A stretch of 64,000 nucleotides of DNA. It comes from Corallococcus caeni (GTDB taxonomy: Bacteria; Myxococcota; Myxococcia; Myxococcales; Myxococcaceae). Of the stretch, positions 10,133-18,716 are shown piece after piece (the stretch's first letter is position 1; each line of letters begins with the position of its first letter). The stretch spans positions 62,001 through 126,000 of the forward strand of contig NZ_BTTW01000006.1 of the NCBI RefSeq assembly GCF_036245865.1. The letters run 5' to 3'. The translations under genes were made by a program, and so were the position numbers. The notes below the pieces were generated by a model. The model was not told where the DNA came from, searched no databases, and was given only the letters and a program-made list of their open reading frames with translations.

Positions 10133-11155
10133 GTGCGCCGACCCGCCGTCCTCGCCCTGCTGGCCCTCTCCGCCTGCGCGACTCCGCGCCAGGGCAAGAT
10201 GAGCTTTGAGGAGCTGTACGCGACCTCGGGCGACAGCGGCTTCGTCAGCGACAGCGCGGCGCCCTTCCTCCCGCACGAACCGGAGCGCGCCCGGGGCCCG
10301 CTGGTCCCTGAGCGCTCCGCGGAACTCGAGGCCGCGCTCACCGCGTTCGCGCAGCAGGCCCAGGCCTACCGCGAGAAGGTCCAGCGGGGCAGCGCCATGC
10401 CCGCCGACCAGGTGCGCAACTGGGAGTCGATGAACGCGGCCCTGGACGCCTTCCTGGCCCGGCCGGTGGAGCACACGGACACCCGCGACCTGACGCGCGC
10501 CCGGGGCGTGATGGAGGCCGAGCTGGAGCAGGACGCGCGCCTCTATGGCGACATGCCGGGCCCGCTCGCGGAGGCCGTGGTGGTGCGCGTGGGCCGCCTC
10601 ATCGTGCGCGCGTCCACGCTGCGCCGCTGGGAGCTGCCGCCGGAGCCCTCGGGCCCGCCGCGCCTCGCCTGGCCGGTGGAGCCGGTCACCATCACCAGCC
10701 TCTACGGGGAGCGCTGGCACCCCATCACCGGCCAGCTCCGCCGCCATTCGGGCGTGGACCTGGCGGCCCGCCGCGGACAGCCCGTGGGCGTCGCGGAGAG
10801 GGGCGTCGTCCTGCGCGCCGGCTGGAACGGCGACCACGGCAAGATGGTGGAGGTCCAGCACGACGGCCAGTGGGTGACGCGCTACAGCCACCTGTCCGAG
10901 GTCCTGGTGACGACCGGCGAGGTGCTGGCGAGGGGCGACGTCGTGGGGCTCGCGGGGGACACGGGCCTGGCGACCGGCGTCCACGTCCACTTCGAGCTCT
11001 GGCACGACGGCAGCTCACTGGATCCGCTGGAGGCGCTCGTCGCCCCGGAGGCGGCCCCGGACACCTCCGAGGAGCGTCCCGTGGCCCGCATGCCGGCGGA
11101 GTCCCCCGTCCTCTCGTCCCAGGGGCGGCACCCGGCCACGGGTTCGCGCCCCTGA
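10133..11155 (+). CDS. M23-family peptidase, probable lipoprotein
   Basis: This 340-residue protein starts at a GTG and opens with a short hydrophobic stretch ending in a lipobox (ALSAC), so it is probably a lipoprotein. A helical region of about 150 residues precedes a C-terminal LytM/M23 domain. That domain carries the metal-binding HSGVD (HxxxD type) and HVHFEL (HxH) motifs, so it looks catalytically competent against peptidoglycan cross-bridges. A divisome activator role, as for EnvC/NlpD, is possible, but the zinc ligands argue for an active enzyme. It stands alone between the aldolase and the convergent HU gene. Confidence 0.88.
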   Translation: MRRPAVLALLALSACATPRQGKMSFEELYATSGDSGFVSDSAAPFLPHEPERARGPLVPERSAELEAALTAFAQQAQAYREKVQRGSAMPADQVRNWESMNAALDAFLARPVEHTDTRDLTRARGVMEAELEQDARLYGDMPGPLAEAVVVRVGRLIVRASTLRRWELPPEPSGPPRLAWPVEPVTITSLYGERWHPITGQLRRHSGVDLAARRGQPVGVAERGVVLRAGWNGDHGKMVEVQHDGQWVTRYSHLSEVLVTTGEVLARGDVVGLAGDTGLATGVHVHFELWHDGSSLDPLEALVAPEAAPDTSEERPVARMPAESPVLSSQGRHPATGSRP

Positions 11156-11182
11156 GGGGGACGGGCCTTCAGGGCCCTGCGA

Positions 11183-11452
11183 CTACAGCGAGTTCTTCAG
11201 CTCCTTGGCGGGGCGGAAACCGACCGTCTTCGACGCCTTGAGCTTCATCATCTCGTTGGTCTGCGGGTTGCGGATCTTCCGCGCCTTACGGGAGCGCAGC
11301 GACCACGTGCCGAACCCGGGGTAGCTGAAGCGGGTGTCCTTCTTCACCGCCTTGCCGATGTTGGTGAAGACGCTGTCGAGGATCTGGGCGGCTTGCTTCT
11401 TCGTGAGCTTCGACTGCGCAGCCACCACCTCCACGAGCTCTGCCTTGGTCAT
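11183..11452 (-). CDS. HU-family histone-like DNA-binding protein
   Basis: This 89-residue protein has the usual HU length and opens MTKAELVEVVAAQSKLTKKQ. The arm signature is recognisable as GFGTWSLRSRKARKIRNPQT, with the intercalating-loop Pro in RNPQT. HU dimers bend DNA and compact the nucleoid. It has an excellent ribosome binding site (gggagggg) on the minus strand. An -35-like TTGACA sits at 11523-11528, about 70 bases upstream. It is convergent with the M23 gene. HU versus IHF is judged from the length and the HU-like arm. Confidence 0.95.
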   Translation of the reverse strand: MTKAELVEVVAAQSKLTKKQAAQILDSVFTNIGKAVKKDTRFSYPGFGTWSLRSRKARKIRNPQTNEMMKLKASKTVGFRPAKELKNSL

Positions 11453-11500
11453 GACACCCCTCCCTCTGCGTTGTCTGGCGTTGAACGAGCGGATGGCGGA

Positions 11501-11528
11501 GGTAACAAATCGAGGTTTCGACTGTCAA
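11501..11528 (-). promoter_or_regulatory. Possible promoter of the HU gene
   Basis: On the minus strand a perfect TTGACA (11528-11523) is followed after 17 bases by TTACCT, a poor -10 match. The local DNA is less GC-rich than its surroundings. Only the -35 box is convincing. Confidence 0.3.
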
Positions 11529-11671
11529 TGCGCCACCCGCTCCCGGGCCGGAAATTCGGCCTCCGGATGAAAACTGGCCTCTCAAAATACACCCTGTAGA
11601 GAGAGGGAGGATCGCATCTTTTGATACATCCTCACACTCCTACTTTTTCCATCAGGGGAAGTGATCGCCGT

Positions 11672-11711
11672 GTGATCGATTTCGCATGAAAGGCTTTGGA
11701 AGATCGATCAC
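11672..11711. promoter_or_regulatory. Perfect 9-bp inverted repeat, candidate operator
   Basis: GTGATCGAT at 11672-11680 and its exact reverse complement ATCGATCAC at 11703-11711 are separated by 22 bases, and a related half-site (GTGATCGCC) sits at 11661-11669. The spacing is about three helical turns between half-sites, as expected for two bound protomers. It lies about 65 bases upstream of the beta-helix lipoprotein start. Confidence 0.45.
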
Positions 11712-11774
11712 TTAGCAATGGCCCCTGATCCAGTTCCAGCAGGGTGCCATCAAGGGGCTAGAGTGCCTGCCCGC

Positions 11775-13238
11775 ATGTCCATCCGACTCCTGCCCTGGCT
11801 CCTGGCCCTGCTGTGCGCCTGCTCACGGCCGACGCTGCGGCCCGACGCGACGGGCGAACTCTGGGTGGACGGGGAGGCGGTGGGCGGTGACGGCACCCGG
11901 GCGCGGCCCCTGCGCTCCCTGGCGGAGGCCCTGAACCGTCCCGGCCCGCTGCTCGTCCATCTGGCCTCTGGCCGTTACGAAGGCCCCGTCCGGCTGCCGG
12001 AAGGAACCCGGCTCCAGGGGAATGGCCCGTCCACGATCCTGGCGGTAACGGGGTCTGGCGCCACCGTGGTGGAGGCCAGGGGGGACACCGCCCTGGAGGC
12101 CCTGGTGGTGGACGGAGGAGGCTGGGGCCTGGACGCCCGGGGGCCGGTGCGGGTCCAGGCCGTGACGTTCCGGGGGCAGGCGCAGGGGGCGATCCGCCTG
12201 GGGGCAGGGCCGCTCGAAGGCAGGGACCTGCGCTTCGAGGTGGGGGCGGGCAGCCAGGCACAGGTCGCGGTCGGCGTGCTCGTGGAGGCCGCGGCGGGGG
12301 ACACCCCCACGCCCTCGCTGATCCTCCGGGACAGTACGTTCGTGGGCCCCTACGCGCGCGCGGTCCGGGCCCGGGGTGGGGCCACGGTCCGCCTGGAGGG
12401 GGTGTCCTTCCAGGGGCCTGGGATGGCGCTGAGCCAGGAGGGCGGCGTGGCGGTGGTCGAACGGGCGCGGGCCTCCGGGGGCGCGGGCACGGCGTTCTCC
12501 ACGGTGGAAGGCACGCTGACGCTGGTGGACGTGCGGGTCCACGGACATGAGTACGGCGTGACGGCCAACCGGGCCCGGCTGTCGGTGCGCGGCTTCACCT
12601 CGGAGCACGCCGGGCGCGCCGGCCTGGGGCTCACGGCGACGAACGGCCTGCTGGAGGACGTGGTCGTGAAGGACGCGGGCAACTACGGGGCGCTGCAGCT
12701 CACCGCCTCGGACCTGGAGGTCCGGCGCTTCCGCCTGGAGGGCTCACGGGAATACGGCGTGGTGGCGTTGCTGGGGCGCTTGCGTCTGCGAGACGGCGTC
12801 ATCACGGACGTGAGCACCGAGGATGGCATCGCGGGAGACGGGCTCCACCTGCGCCAGGTGGAAGCGGACGTCGACACCGTGACCGTCGAGCGAGCGAAGG
12901 GCTCCTGCGTGCTGGCGACCCAGCGCGCCCATGCGGTGCTCCGGAATGCCCGGCTCTCGGGGTGCGGGCTTGCCGCGTTGGCGGTGGATACGAAGGCCAC
13001 CCTGGAGTCCAGGAACGTCGACGTGCGCGACACCTCCGGCTCCGTCCTGCTGGCCATCGAAGAGGGCCAGTTGCTCGTGGAGGACCTCACCGCGAAGAAC
13101 GCGACGGGCGAGCTGGTCTCCACCGACTGCGAGGGCCCGACGCGAGTCCACCTCCGCCACGTCGACGCGAGCAACAAACAGGGGCTGCAATCCCCCTGCG
13201 TCCAGCTCGACTCCAGCCCCCGCGCCCCTCAGCCCTGA
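11775..13238 (+). CDS. Right-handed parallel beta-helix lipoprotein
   Basis: This 487-residue protein begins MSIRLLPWLLALLCAC, a lipoprotein signal with the lipid-modified Cys at residue 16. The start WVDGEAVGGDGTRARPLRSL resembles the DUF1565/pectate-lyase-like entry to a beta-helix. It is followed by repeated coil units such as GARGDTALEALVVDGGG, and by many short Val/Leu/Arg strands with Gly turns. Such proteins bind or process polysaccharides, but no catalytic residues are identifiable, so the role is open. The ATG at 11775 is chosen because it starts the lipoprotein signal; the 19 residues upstream are not signal-like. The 3' end overlaps the convergent hydrolase gene by 10 bases. Confidence 0.75.
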   Translation: MSIRLLPWLLALLCACSRPTLRPDATGELWVDGEAVGGDGTRARPLRSLAEALNRPGPLLVHLASGRYEGPVRLPEGTRLQGNGPSTILAVTGSGATVVEARGDTALEALVVDGGGWGLDARGPVRVQAVTFRGQAQGAIRLGAGPLEGRDLRFEVGAGSQAQVAVGVLVEAAAGDTPTPSLILRDSTFVGPYARAVRARGGATVRLEGVSFQGPGMALSQEGGVAVVERARASGGAGTAFSTVEGTLTLVDVRVHGHEYGVTANRARLSVRGFTSEHAGRAGLGLTATNGLLEDVVVKDAGNYGALQLTASDLEVRRFRLEGSREYGVVALLGRLRLRDGVITDVSTEDGIAGDGLHLRQVEADVDTVTVERAKGSCVLATQRAHAVLRNARLSGCGLAALAVDTKATLESRNVDVRDTSGSVLLAIEEGQLLVEDLTAKNATGELVSTDCEGPTRVHLRHVDASNKQGLQSPCVQLDSSPRAPQP

Positions 13239-14347
13239 GCAGGAGCGGGCGTGGGAGGCAGCGGCGTCGCGCGCTGTTCGAGCCACTCGCGGATGACGGG
13301 GTAGACCTCCATCGGGGCGCCGGTGCCGAAGATGAGGTCGCCGTGGCCGTAATCCATCTTGTCCCCGCGGTCCCGGCCGAAGACGTGCAGCGTGCGGTCT
13401 GGTGACGTGAGCAGCGCGTACTGCGCCTCCACGTTGGCCGCGGTGGCGAGCCGGTCCGCGCTGCCGCCCATCACCAGCACGGGCAGCTGGAGCTTCGCGA
13501 TGCCCGCGCGCCAGTCCGTCTTGCGGTCGTAGGAGCGGAACGCGTCGTGGGAGATCCAGTCCTGGAACTGGAGCAGCACCTTGCGGCTCATCGCCGCCAT
13601 CATGTTGACGGACAGCTGTCGCAGCACGCGCGGCGGGACGTGCCGGGGGTTCACGACGATGTCCGACAGGGGCAGCGCGAGGTAGCCCAGGAAGGGCGCC
13701 ACGCTGGCGCTCACCCACGACTGCCGGATGCTCCCGGGCCACGCGGCCCGCACCCCCAGCGAGATGAGCGTCCGCAGGAACGGCTCCGACTTGAGGTACA
13801 CCGGCGCCCCCAGCTCGAGCAGGCCCGCCAGCTTCCCGCCCTCGGGGCCCTGCGCCACGCCATACCCCACCAGGCCGCCGAGAGAGTGGCCCAGCCAGAA
13901 GGCCTGCTTCGCGCCGGTCTCCTTCAGCGCCAGCTCCAGCAGGGCCGGTCCGTCGTGCTGGATGTGGTCGTCGACGGTGAAGTCCGTGGGCCGCCGGCCC
14001 CGGGGCGGACGCTGCGAGTGCCCGGTGCCGCGCCACTCCACGCTGAAGCAGTCGAAGCCTGCCTCGGTGAGGTAGTGGGCCACCGAGTAGGGCGGCTCGA
14101 AGTCGAAGGTGAAGCGGTTGGCCGCCAGCCCGTGGCATAACAGGACAGGCTCGGCGAAGCGGCGCACCGGGGCCCGCCGCGCGTGCACGGTCAGTTCCCA
14201 CCCATCCGCGCAGCGCACGCGCAGTATCTCGGGAAGGGGCCCCTTGAGGCGGTACCACCGCCGCACGAGCAGGACCCACCCGACGTTCACCAGCAGCAGG
14301 ACAGCCGCCGCGGTCAATCCCCACAGGGCCCACTGCCCGTACGGCAT
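13229..14347 (-). CDS. Membrane-anchored alpha/beta hydrolase
   Basis: This 372-residue protein has one N-terminal transmembrane helix (about residues 7-29, rich in Ala/Leu/Val) followed by an alpha/beta hydrolase domain. The nucleophile elbow is GHSLGG, the oxyanion region is CHGLAAN, the acidic residue is likely the Asp of GGSADRL, and the catalytic His is in DYGHGDL. It resembles lipases/esterases of the polyhydroxyalkanoate-synthase-like type. The ribosome binding site GGAGGAG sits directly before the ATG at 14347, which decides the start over an ATG four codons upstream. The substrate is unknown; it lies divergent from pssA. Confidence 0.85.
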   Translation of the reverse strand: MPYGQWALWGLTAAAVLLLVNVGWVLLVRRWYRLKGPLPEILRVRCADGWELTVHARRAPVRRFAEPVLLCHGLAANRFTFDFEPPYSVAHYLTEAGFDCFSVEWRGTGHSQRPPRGRRPTDFTVDDHIQHDGPALLELALKETGAKQAFWLGHSLGGLVGYGVAQGPEGGKLAGLLELGAPVYLKSEPFLRTLISLGVRAAWPGSIRQSWVSASVAPFLGYLALPLSDIVVNPRHVPPRVLRQLSVNMMAAMSRKVLLQFQDWISHDAFRSYDRKTDWRAGIAKLQLPVLVMGGSADRLATAANVEAQYALLTSPDRTLHVFGRDRGDKMDYGHGDLIFGTGAPMEVYPVIREWLEQRATPLPPTPAPAQG

Positions 14348-14463
14348 TTCTCCTCCCATGCGACCCGGGACCGACTCCGGCGCGAATAAAACCCTGCTAA
14401 GGTCCGTTCCCTCGCCGTTTCTGCCACATGGGCAGCCGACCACCTGGGGAAGTCGAGGGAACG

Positions 14464-15321
14464 ATGAAGCTGCGGAAACTGATGTTCGTGCTCCCGAACC
14501 TCTTCACCGTCACCTCCATCTTCTGTGGCTTCTACGCCATCACCCTGTGCTCGGGTGATGCAGAACCGGTGCAGCTGTACCAGGCGGCCCTGGCCATCCT
14601 CTTCGCCATGTTCTTCGACGGGTTCGACGGACGGGTGGCCCGGCTGACGAAGACGCAGAGCGACTTCGGCATGCAACTCGACAGCCTCGCGGACGTCATG
14701 TCCTTTGGCGCGGCGCCGGCGCTGCTCGTCTACAAGTGGGCGCTGGCCCCCATGGGCTTCTGGGGCCTGTTCATCTCCTTCGCGTTCATGGCCTGCGGCG
14801 CCATGCGGCTCGCGCGCTTCAACGTGCTCGCCATGCGCAACCCGCACGGCGGGGGTGGCGGCTTCTTCGTGGGGCTCCCCATCCCGCTGGCGGCCGGCGT
14901 GCTCGTCTCCCTCATCATCTCCCACCACGTGGCCAGCCAGGGCGAGGCGCTCGGTGACGGCGCGCGCATGCCGGTGGCGGTCGCGGTGGGGGCCCTGTCG
15001 CTGCTGATGGTGTCCACGGTGCGCTACCGCACCTTCAAGGACGCGCGTCCCAGCCGGAAGTCGGCGCTCGTCTTCATGGTCATGGCGCTCACAGGCGCGT
15101 TCATCGCCCGGCAGTTCCACCCGGCCTGGGTGCTGGTGACGTACTTCTTCGCGTACCTGCTGATGGGACTGGTGGAGTCCGCGGTCTCCGTGCGCAGCCG
15201 GCTGGCGTCGCGCAAGGTCGGCGCTGTCGCCGCGGTGGCGGTGGCCGCCGGGCTCGACGAGGACGACGACGAGGACTCCGAGCCCAACGCCACCACGGAC
15301 GACGGTCCCGCGTTCCTCTGA
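14464..15321 (+). CDS. pssA: CDP-diacylglycerol-serine O-phosphatidyltransferase
   Basis: This integral membrane enzyme makes phosphatidylserine, the precursor of phosphatidylethanolamine, from CDP-diacylglycerol and serine. The CDP-alcohol phosphatidyltransferase motif D-G-x2-A-R-x8-G-x3-D-x3-D is intact: DGRVARL, then G and the two Asp of LDSLAD. The 285 residues contain about seven hydrophobic helices and start MKLRKLMFVLPNLFT, as in the PssA type II family. The C-terminus is an Asp/Glu-rich tail (DEDDDED). The ATG at 14464 follows a purine-rich stretch (tcgagggaacg). Phosphatidylglycerophosphate synthase is the main alternative; the N-terminus favours PssA. Confidence 0.9.
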   Translation: MKLRKLMFVLPNLFTVTSIFCGFYAITLCSGDAEPVQLYQAALAILFAMFFDGFDGRVARLTKTQSDFGMQLDSLADVMSFGAAPALLVYKWALAPMGFWGLFISFAFMACGAMRLARFNVLAMRNPHGGGGGFFVGLPIPLAAGVLVSLIISHHVASQGEALGDGARMPVAVAVGALSLLMVSTVRYRTFKDARPSRKSALVFMVMALTGAFIARQFHPAWVLVTYFFAYLLMGLVESAVSVRSRLASRKVGAVAAVAVAAGLDEDDDEDSEPNATTDDGPAFL

Positions 15322-15390
15322 GCCGCCAGGCGCGGGAGCCAGGACGCGGACCGTGCCCTCCCGGCCCGGGGCCGCTAGGATGCCCGGCCC

Positions 15391-16659
15391 ATGCGCGTCG
15401 AGCTGCTGTGCACCGGTGACGAGCTCGTCACCGGCCTCATCACGGACACCAACAGCACCTACCTGGAAGCCCGTCTCTTCGACCTGGGGGTGAAGGTCGC
15501 ACGGGTGTCGGTGGTGGGTGACGTGCGGCCGGACATCACGGGCGCGCTGCTGGAGGCCTCGGCGCGCGCGGACGTGGTCATCGTCTCGGGAGGCCTGGGC
15601 CCCACGTCGGACGACTTCACGCTGGAGTGCGCCGCCGCGGCGGCAGGCGTCCCCATGCAAGAGGACGCACGGGTGCTCGGCTGGCTGAAGGAGCGCTACG
15701 CCGCGCGGGGCATGGCCATCAACCCGGGCGCCCTGCGCATGGCGCGCATCCCCGCGGGCACCGAGCCGGTGCGCAATCCCCAGGGCTCGGCGCCGCTGGT
15801 CATCCAGCAGCTCGGCCGCGCCCACCTGTTCTTCCTGCCGGGCGTCCCGCGCGAATACCGCGCCCTGGTGGACGGCGAGGTGCTGCCGCGCGTGCGCGCC
15901 TGGCTCGCCGCCGAACCCCACCGCACGTTCCGCGCCTTCCGCCTGCTGCGAACGGTGCGCCTTCCGGAATCCGTGTTGAACGAGCGGGTGATGCCCCTGG
16001 CCCCCAGCCATCCCCGGGTGGTGTTCGGCTTCCGGACGCACGCGCCGGAGAACCACCTGAAGCTGATGGCCGAAGCCCCCACGCAGGCGGAGGCCGACGC
16101 CGCGCTCGCCGCCGCGGAGGCCGCCTGCCGGCAGGTGCTGGGCACGCACGTCTACGGCGCGGATGGCAGCGAGTACGCCCCCGTCCTGCTGGACCTGCTC
16201 GCGCGCGCCGGCCACACGCTGGCGGTGGCGGAGAGCTGCACGGGAGGGCTCGTCGCGCAGGAGCTCACGGCCGTCCCCGGCTCCAGCCAGGTCTTCATCG
16301 GGGGCGCGGTCGCCTACTCGGAGAAGATGAAGTCCGCCTGGGTGGGCGTTCCCCCGGACCTCCTCGCGAAGCACAGCGCCGTGTCGCCGCAGACGGCGCT
16401 CGCCATGGCGGAGGGAGTCCGCGCCGCCTGCGGAGCCACGTTCGGCCTGTCCGTCACGGGCTACGCGGGACCCGGCGGAGGCACGCCCGAGGACCCCGTG
16501 GGCACCGTGTACTGCGGGCTGGCCGGTCCCGGCATGGCGCCGCGCTGCGAGCGGATCTCGCTCGCGGGTGACCGGGACCGGGTCCGCCTGTTCGCCGCGT
16601 CCCACGTGCTGGAGATGTTGAGGTTGCACCTGCTCGCCGCCGCCCCCGTGTCGCCATGA
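15391..16659 (+). CDS. cinA: CinA family protein (MoCF domain plus NMN amidase domain)
   Basis: This 422-residue protein has an N-terminal molybdopterin-binding-like (COG1058) domain opening MRVELLCTGDELVTG, with VSGGLGPTSDDFT. A C-terminal nicotinamide-nucleotide amidase domain has AVAESCTGGLVAQ and GYAGPGGGTPEDPVG. The family hydrolyses NMN and ADP-ribose-type pyrophosphates in pyridine nucleotide salvage. Length matches typical two-domain CinA. Its stop overlaps the start of the next gene in ATGA (16656-16659), so the two are translationally coupled. In many bacteria cinA lies next to recA; here recA is nearby but on the other strand. Confidence 0.94.
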   Translation: MRVELLCTGDELVTGLITDTNSTYLEARLFDLGVKVARVSVVGDVRPDITGALLEASARADVVIVSGGLGPTSDDFTLECAAAAAGVPMQEDARVLGWLKERYAARGMAINPGALRMARIPAGTEPVRNPQGSAPLVIQQLGRAHLFFLPGVPREYRALVDGEVLPRVRAWLAAEPHRTFRAFRLLRTVRLPESVLNERVMPLAPSHPRVVFGFRTHAPENHLKLMAEAPTQAEADAALAAAEAACRQVLGTHVYGADGSEYAPVLLDLLARAGHTLAVAESCTGGLVAQELTAVPGSSQVFIGGAVAYSEKMKSAWVGVPPDLLAKHSAVSPQTALAMAEGVRAACGATFGLSVTGYAGPGGGTPEDPVGTVYCGLAGPGMAPRCERISLAGDRDRVRLFAASHVLEMLRLHLLAAAPVSP

Positions 16660-18149
16660 GTCGCTCCAAATCAAAGCGTCCCCGTCCTTCTCCCGTGGAA
16701 GCGCCGTCCACGGTGCCCCCGGCCCCCGCCACCGCGAGCGAGCCGGTCCCGGCCACGCCCGAGTCCGCCGCGCCGCTCTCCAGTCCCATGGCTGCGACGG
16801 AATCCACCCAGCCACCCACGCCTCCAGCCGGAGCGCATCCGGTGCGCAGCGCGGTGCGCCTGTGGCTGTCGGCCTACCGGGTGGAGGTGATGCTGTTCCT
16901 GATTGCGTTCGCGGTGCTGTCCAGCTTCAGCTCGCAGCGCTTCTTCCGGCAGAGCGCTGCCCCGCACTTCATCTACCAGGCGCAGTCCTGGCTGGAGGGG
17001 CGGCTCGACGTGGATCCGCGGGTGTTGCCCAACCTGGAGGACTGGGCCTGCGTGCGGGTGGTGGATGGGCACAAGGTGCGGTGCGAAGGGCGCCTGCTCC
17101 GCGATGACCGCTGGTTCGTCAGCTTCCCGTCCTTCCCCGCGGTCGTGATGCTCCCCTTCGTCGCGCTGCACGGCTACCAGTTCAACGACACGTCGTTCGG
17201 CGTCTTCGTGGGCGCGCTCGCGGTGGCGCTCTTCTACTCGCTGCTGCGCTTCCTCGCGCAGGAGGGTGAGACGGAGCGCAACCGCAACGACAACGTGGTG
17301 CTGTCGCTGGTGCTCGCCTTCGGCACGCTGTTCTTCTACTGCGCCATCCGTGGCGAGGTCTGGTTCGGCGCGCAGGTGATGGGCGTGGCGCTCACGTGTC
17401 TGTACGTGCGCAACGCCGTCAAGGCCCGGCGCCCCGTGCTCGCGGGCGTCTTCTATTCCATGGCCGTGCTCACCCGCACGCCGCTGGTGTTCGCGGGCCT
17501 CTTCTTCGTCCTGGAGGCGCTCTGCCCCGGACCGGACCGGCTGGCCCAGCTCAAGGCCCTTCCGACCGCGTGGAAGCCCGCCTTCCGCAAGCTCTTGCTC
17601 TTCGGCGCGGGAGCCGCCCCCCTCGCGCTGCTCGCCGCCGCCTACAACGTCTACCGCTTCGGCAAGCCGGGGGAGTTCGGCCACTCGTACTTCTACAACA
17701 ACCGGGTGAACGCGGACATCGACCGCTTCGGGCTCTTCAACCTCGAGTACCTGTCGCGCAACATCCAGGCCGCGTTCCTCAAGTTGCCCCAGGTGTCGCT
17801 GTCTCCGCCGAGGCTGTCGTACGACCCGCATGGACTGACGCTGCTGCTCACGCTGCCCCTGCTGGTGTTCCTGCTGGTCCCCCGCACGCGTCCCCGACTG
17901 CACTGGCCCCTGTGGCTGACCGTGGCGGTGTGCGCGCTGCCGGGCCTGTTCTACCAGAACACCGGTTACATGCAGTTCGGCTTCCGGTTCAGTCTGGACT
18001 ACACGCCCTATCTGTTGCTGCTCTTCGCCATTGGCGGATGGTCGCTGCGCAACCGCGCGGTGGTGGCCGTGCTGGCGCTTGGCGTGCTGGTGAACTTCTG
18101 GGGAGCCGTGGCCTTTCGTGGCTACACGGAGTTCGTGCGGAACTGGTAG
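16656..18149 (+). CDS. Polytopic membrane protein, GT-C-like, unknown function
   Basis: This 497-residue protein has a Pro/Ala/Ser-rich cytoplasmic N-terminus of about 70 residues. About nine hydrophobic segments follow, separated by short loops. A large loop after the first helix (SSFSSQRFFRQSAAPHFIYQ and then LDVDPRVLPNLEDWACVR) and helix pairs resembling glycosyltransferase-C or dolichyl-mannosyltransferase proteins suggest a membrane enzyme that uses a lipid-linked sugar, but I see no diagnostic motif beyond that layout. It is translationally coupled to cinA by a 4-base overlap. Confidence 0.72.
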   Translation: MSRSKSKRPRPSPVEAPSTVPPAPATASEPVPATPESAAPLSSPMAATESTQPPTPPAGAHPVRSAVRLWLSAYRVEVMLFLIAFAVLSSFSSQRFFRQSAAPHFIYQAQSWLEGRLDVDPRVLPNLEDWACVRVVDGHKVRCEGRLLRDDRWFVSFPSFPAVVMLPFVALHGYQFNDTSFGVFVGALAVALFYSLLRFLAQEGETERNRNDNVVLSLVLAFGTLFFYCAIRGEVWFGAQVMGVALTCLYVRNAVKARRPVLAGVFYSMAVLTRTPLVFAGLFFVLEALCPGPDRLAQLKALPTAWKPAFRKLLLFGAGAAPLALLAAAYNVYRFGKPGEFGHSYFYNNRVNADIDRFGLFNLEYLSRNIQAAFLKLPQVSLSPPRLSYDPHGLTLLLTLPLLVFLLVPRTRPRLHWPLWLTVAVCALPGLFYQNTGYMQFGFRFSLDYTPYLLLLFAIGGWSLRNRAVVAVLALGVLVNFWGAVAFRGYTEFVRNW

Positions 18150-18206
18150 GGCTCCAGGGCCCGGCGGCTTGAATCCGCCGGGCCCCACCCGCACATCAAG
18201 GGCGAC

Positions 18207-18716
18207 ATGCAACCTCCCACCGGTCAGCCCCCTCCTGGCAAGCGTTGGCACACCCGTGAGGACAGCGGCATCCGCCTGGATGCGGCGTTGCGCTGGTGGC
18301 ACGACGACGAGCCCATCGAGCATCCGAAGATCATCGAGCTCTTCAACGCCTCGCTGGTCCTCGACGACGACGGGCGCTACCAGCTCCGCATCGCTCCGGA
18401 CTGGTGCTACGTCCAGGTCGAGGACGCGGCCTACGAAGTGCGCACCGTGGACGTCACGCCAGACGAGCGTGTGTCGCTGCGCCTGAGCGACCGGACGGCG
18501 GAGGCCCTGGACCTGGGGTCGCTCCAGCTCACGCCGGAGGGAGTCCTCACCTGCCGCGTGAAGCAGGGCAGGGCGAAGGCCCGCTTTTCTCGCGATGCGC
18601 AGTACCAGTTCGGCGAGCTGCTGGAAGAGGGCCCTGAGGGGCACCTGATGCTGCGCGTGGGCCAACGCCAATGGGAGGTCCCCCTCTCGCTGGATGCGCT
18701 CCAGGCCGCGCCCTAG
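18207..18716 (+). CDS. DUF1285-like protein
   Basis: This 169-residue soluble protein contains [20 protein letters not shown] followed by [11 protein letters not shown], closely resembling the DUF1285 pattern in which a regulatory beta domain is followed by a second small domain. The biochemical function of that family is not established. The N-terminus is Pro-rich. It follows the membrane protein gene by 57 bases and probably ends that transcription unit. Its stop codon and that of convergent recA share the palindrome CTAG at 18713-18716. Confidence 0.65.
   Translation: MQPPTGQPPPGKRWHTREDSGIRLDAALRWWHDDEPIEHPKIIELFNASLVLDDDGRYQLRIAPDWCYVQVEDAAYEVRTVDVTPDERVSLRLSDRTAEALDLGSLQLTPEGVLTCRVKQGRAKARFSRDAQYQFGELLEEGPEGHLMLRVGQRQWEVPLSLDALQAAP

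Larger units (their letters stand above)
11453..11774. other. 322-bp AT-richer intergenic region with an inverted repeat
   Basis: This is the only gene-free stretch over 300 bases. It separates the divergent HU and beta-helix lipoprotein genes and is visibly richer in A and T than the rest. It contains the HU promoter candidate and the inverted repeat described separately. I see no RNA gene and no plausible small ORF with a ribosome binding site. Confidence 0.6.

Noticed and set aside
15627-16571. Arg/Gly/Pro-rich ORF in another frame of cinA
   Set aside because: It is a shadow of the conserved CinA frame with a composition typical of out-of-frame GC-rich DNA.
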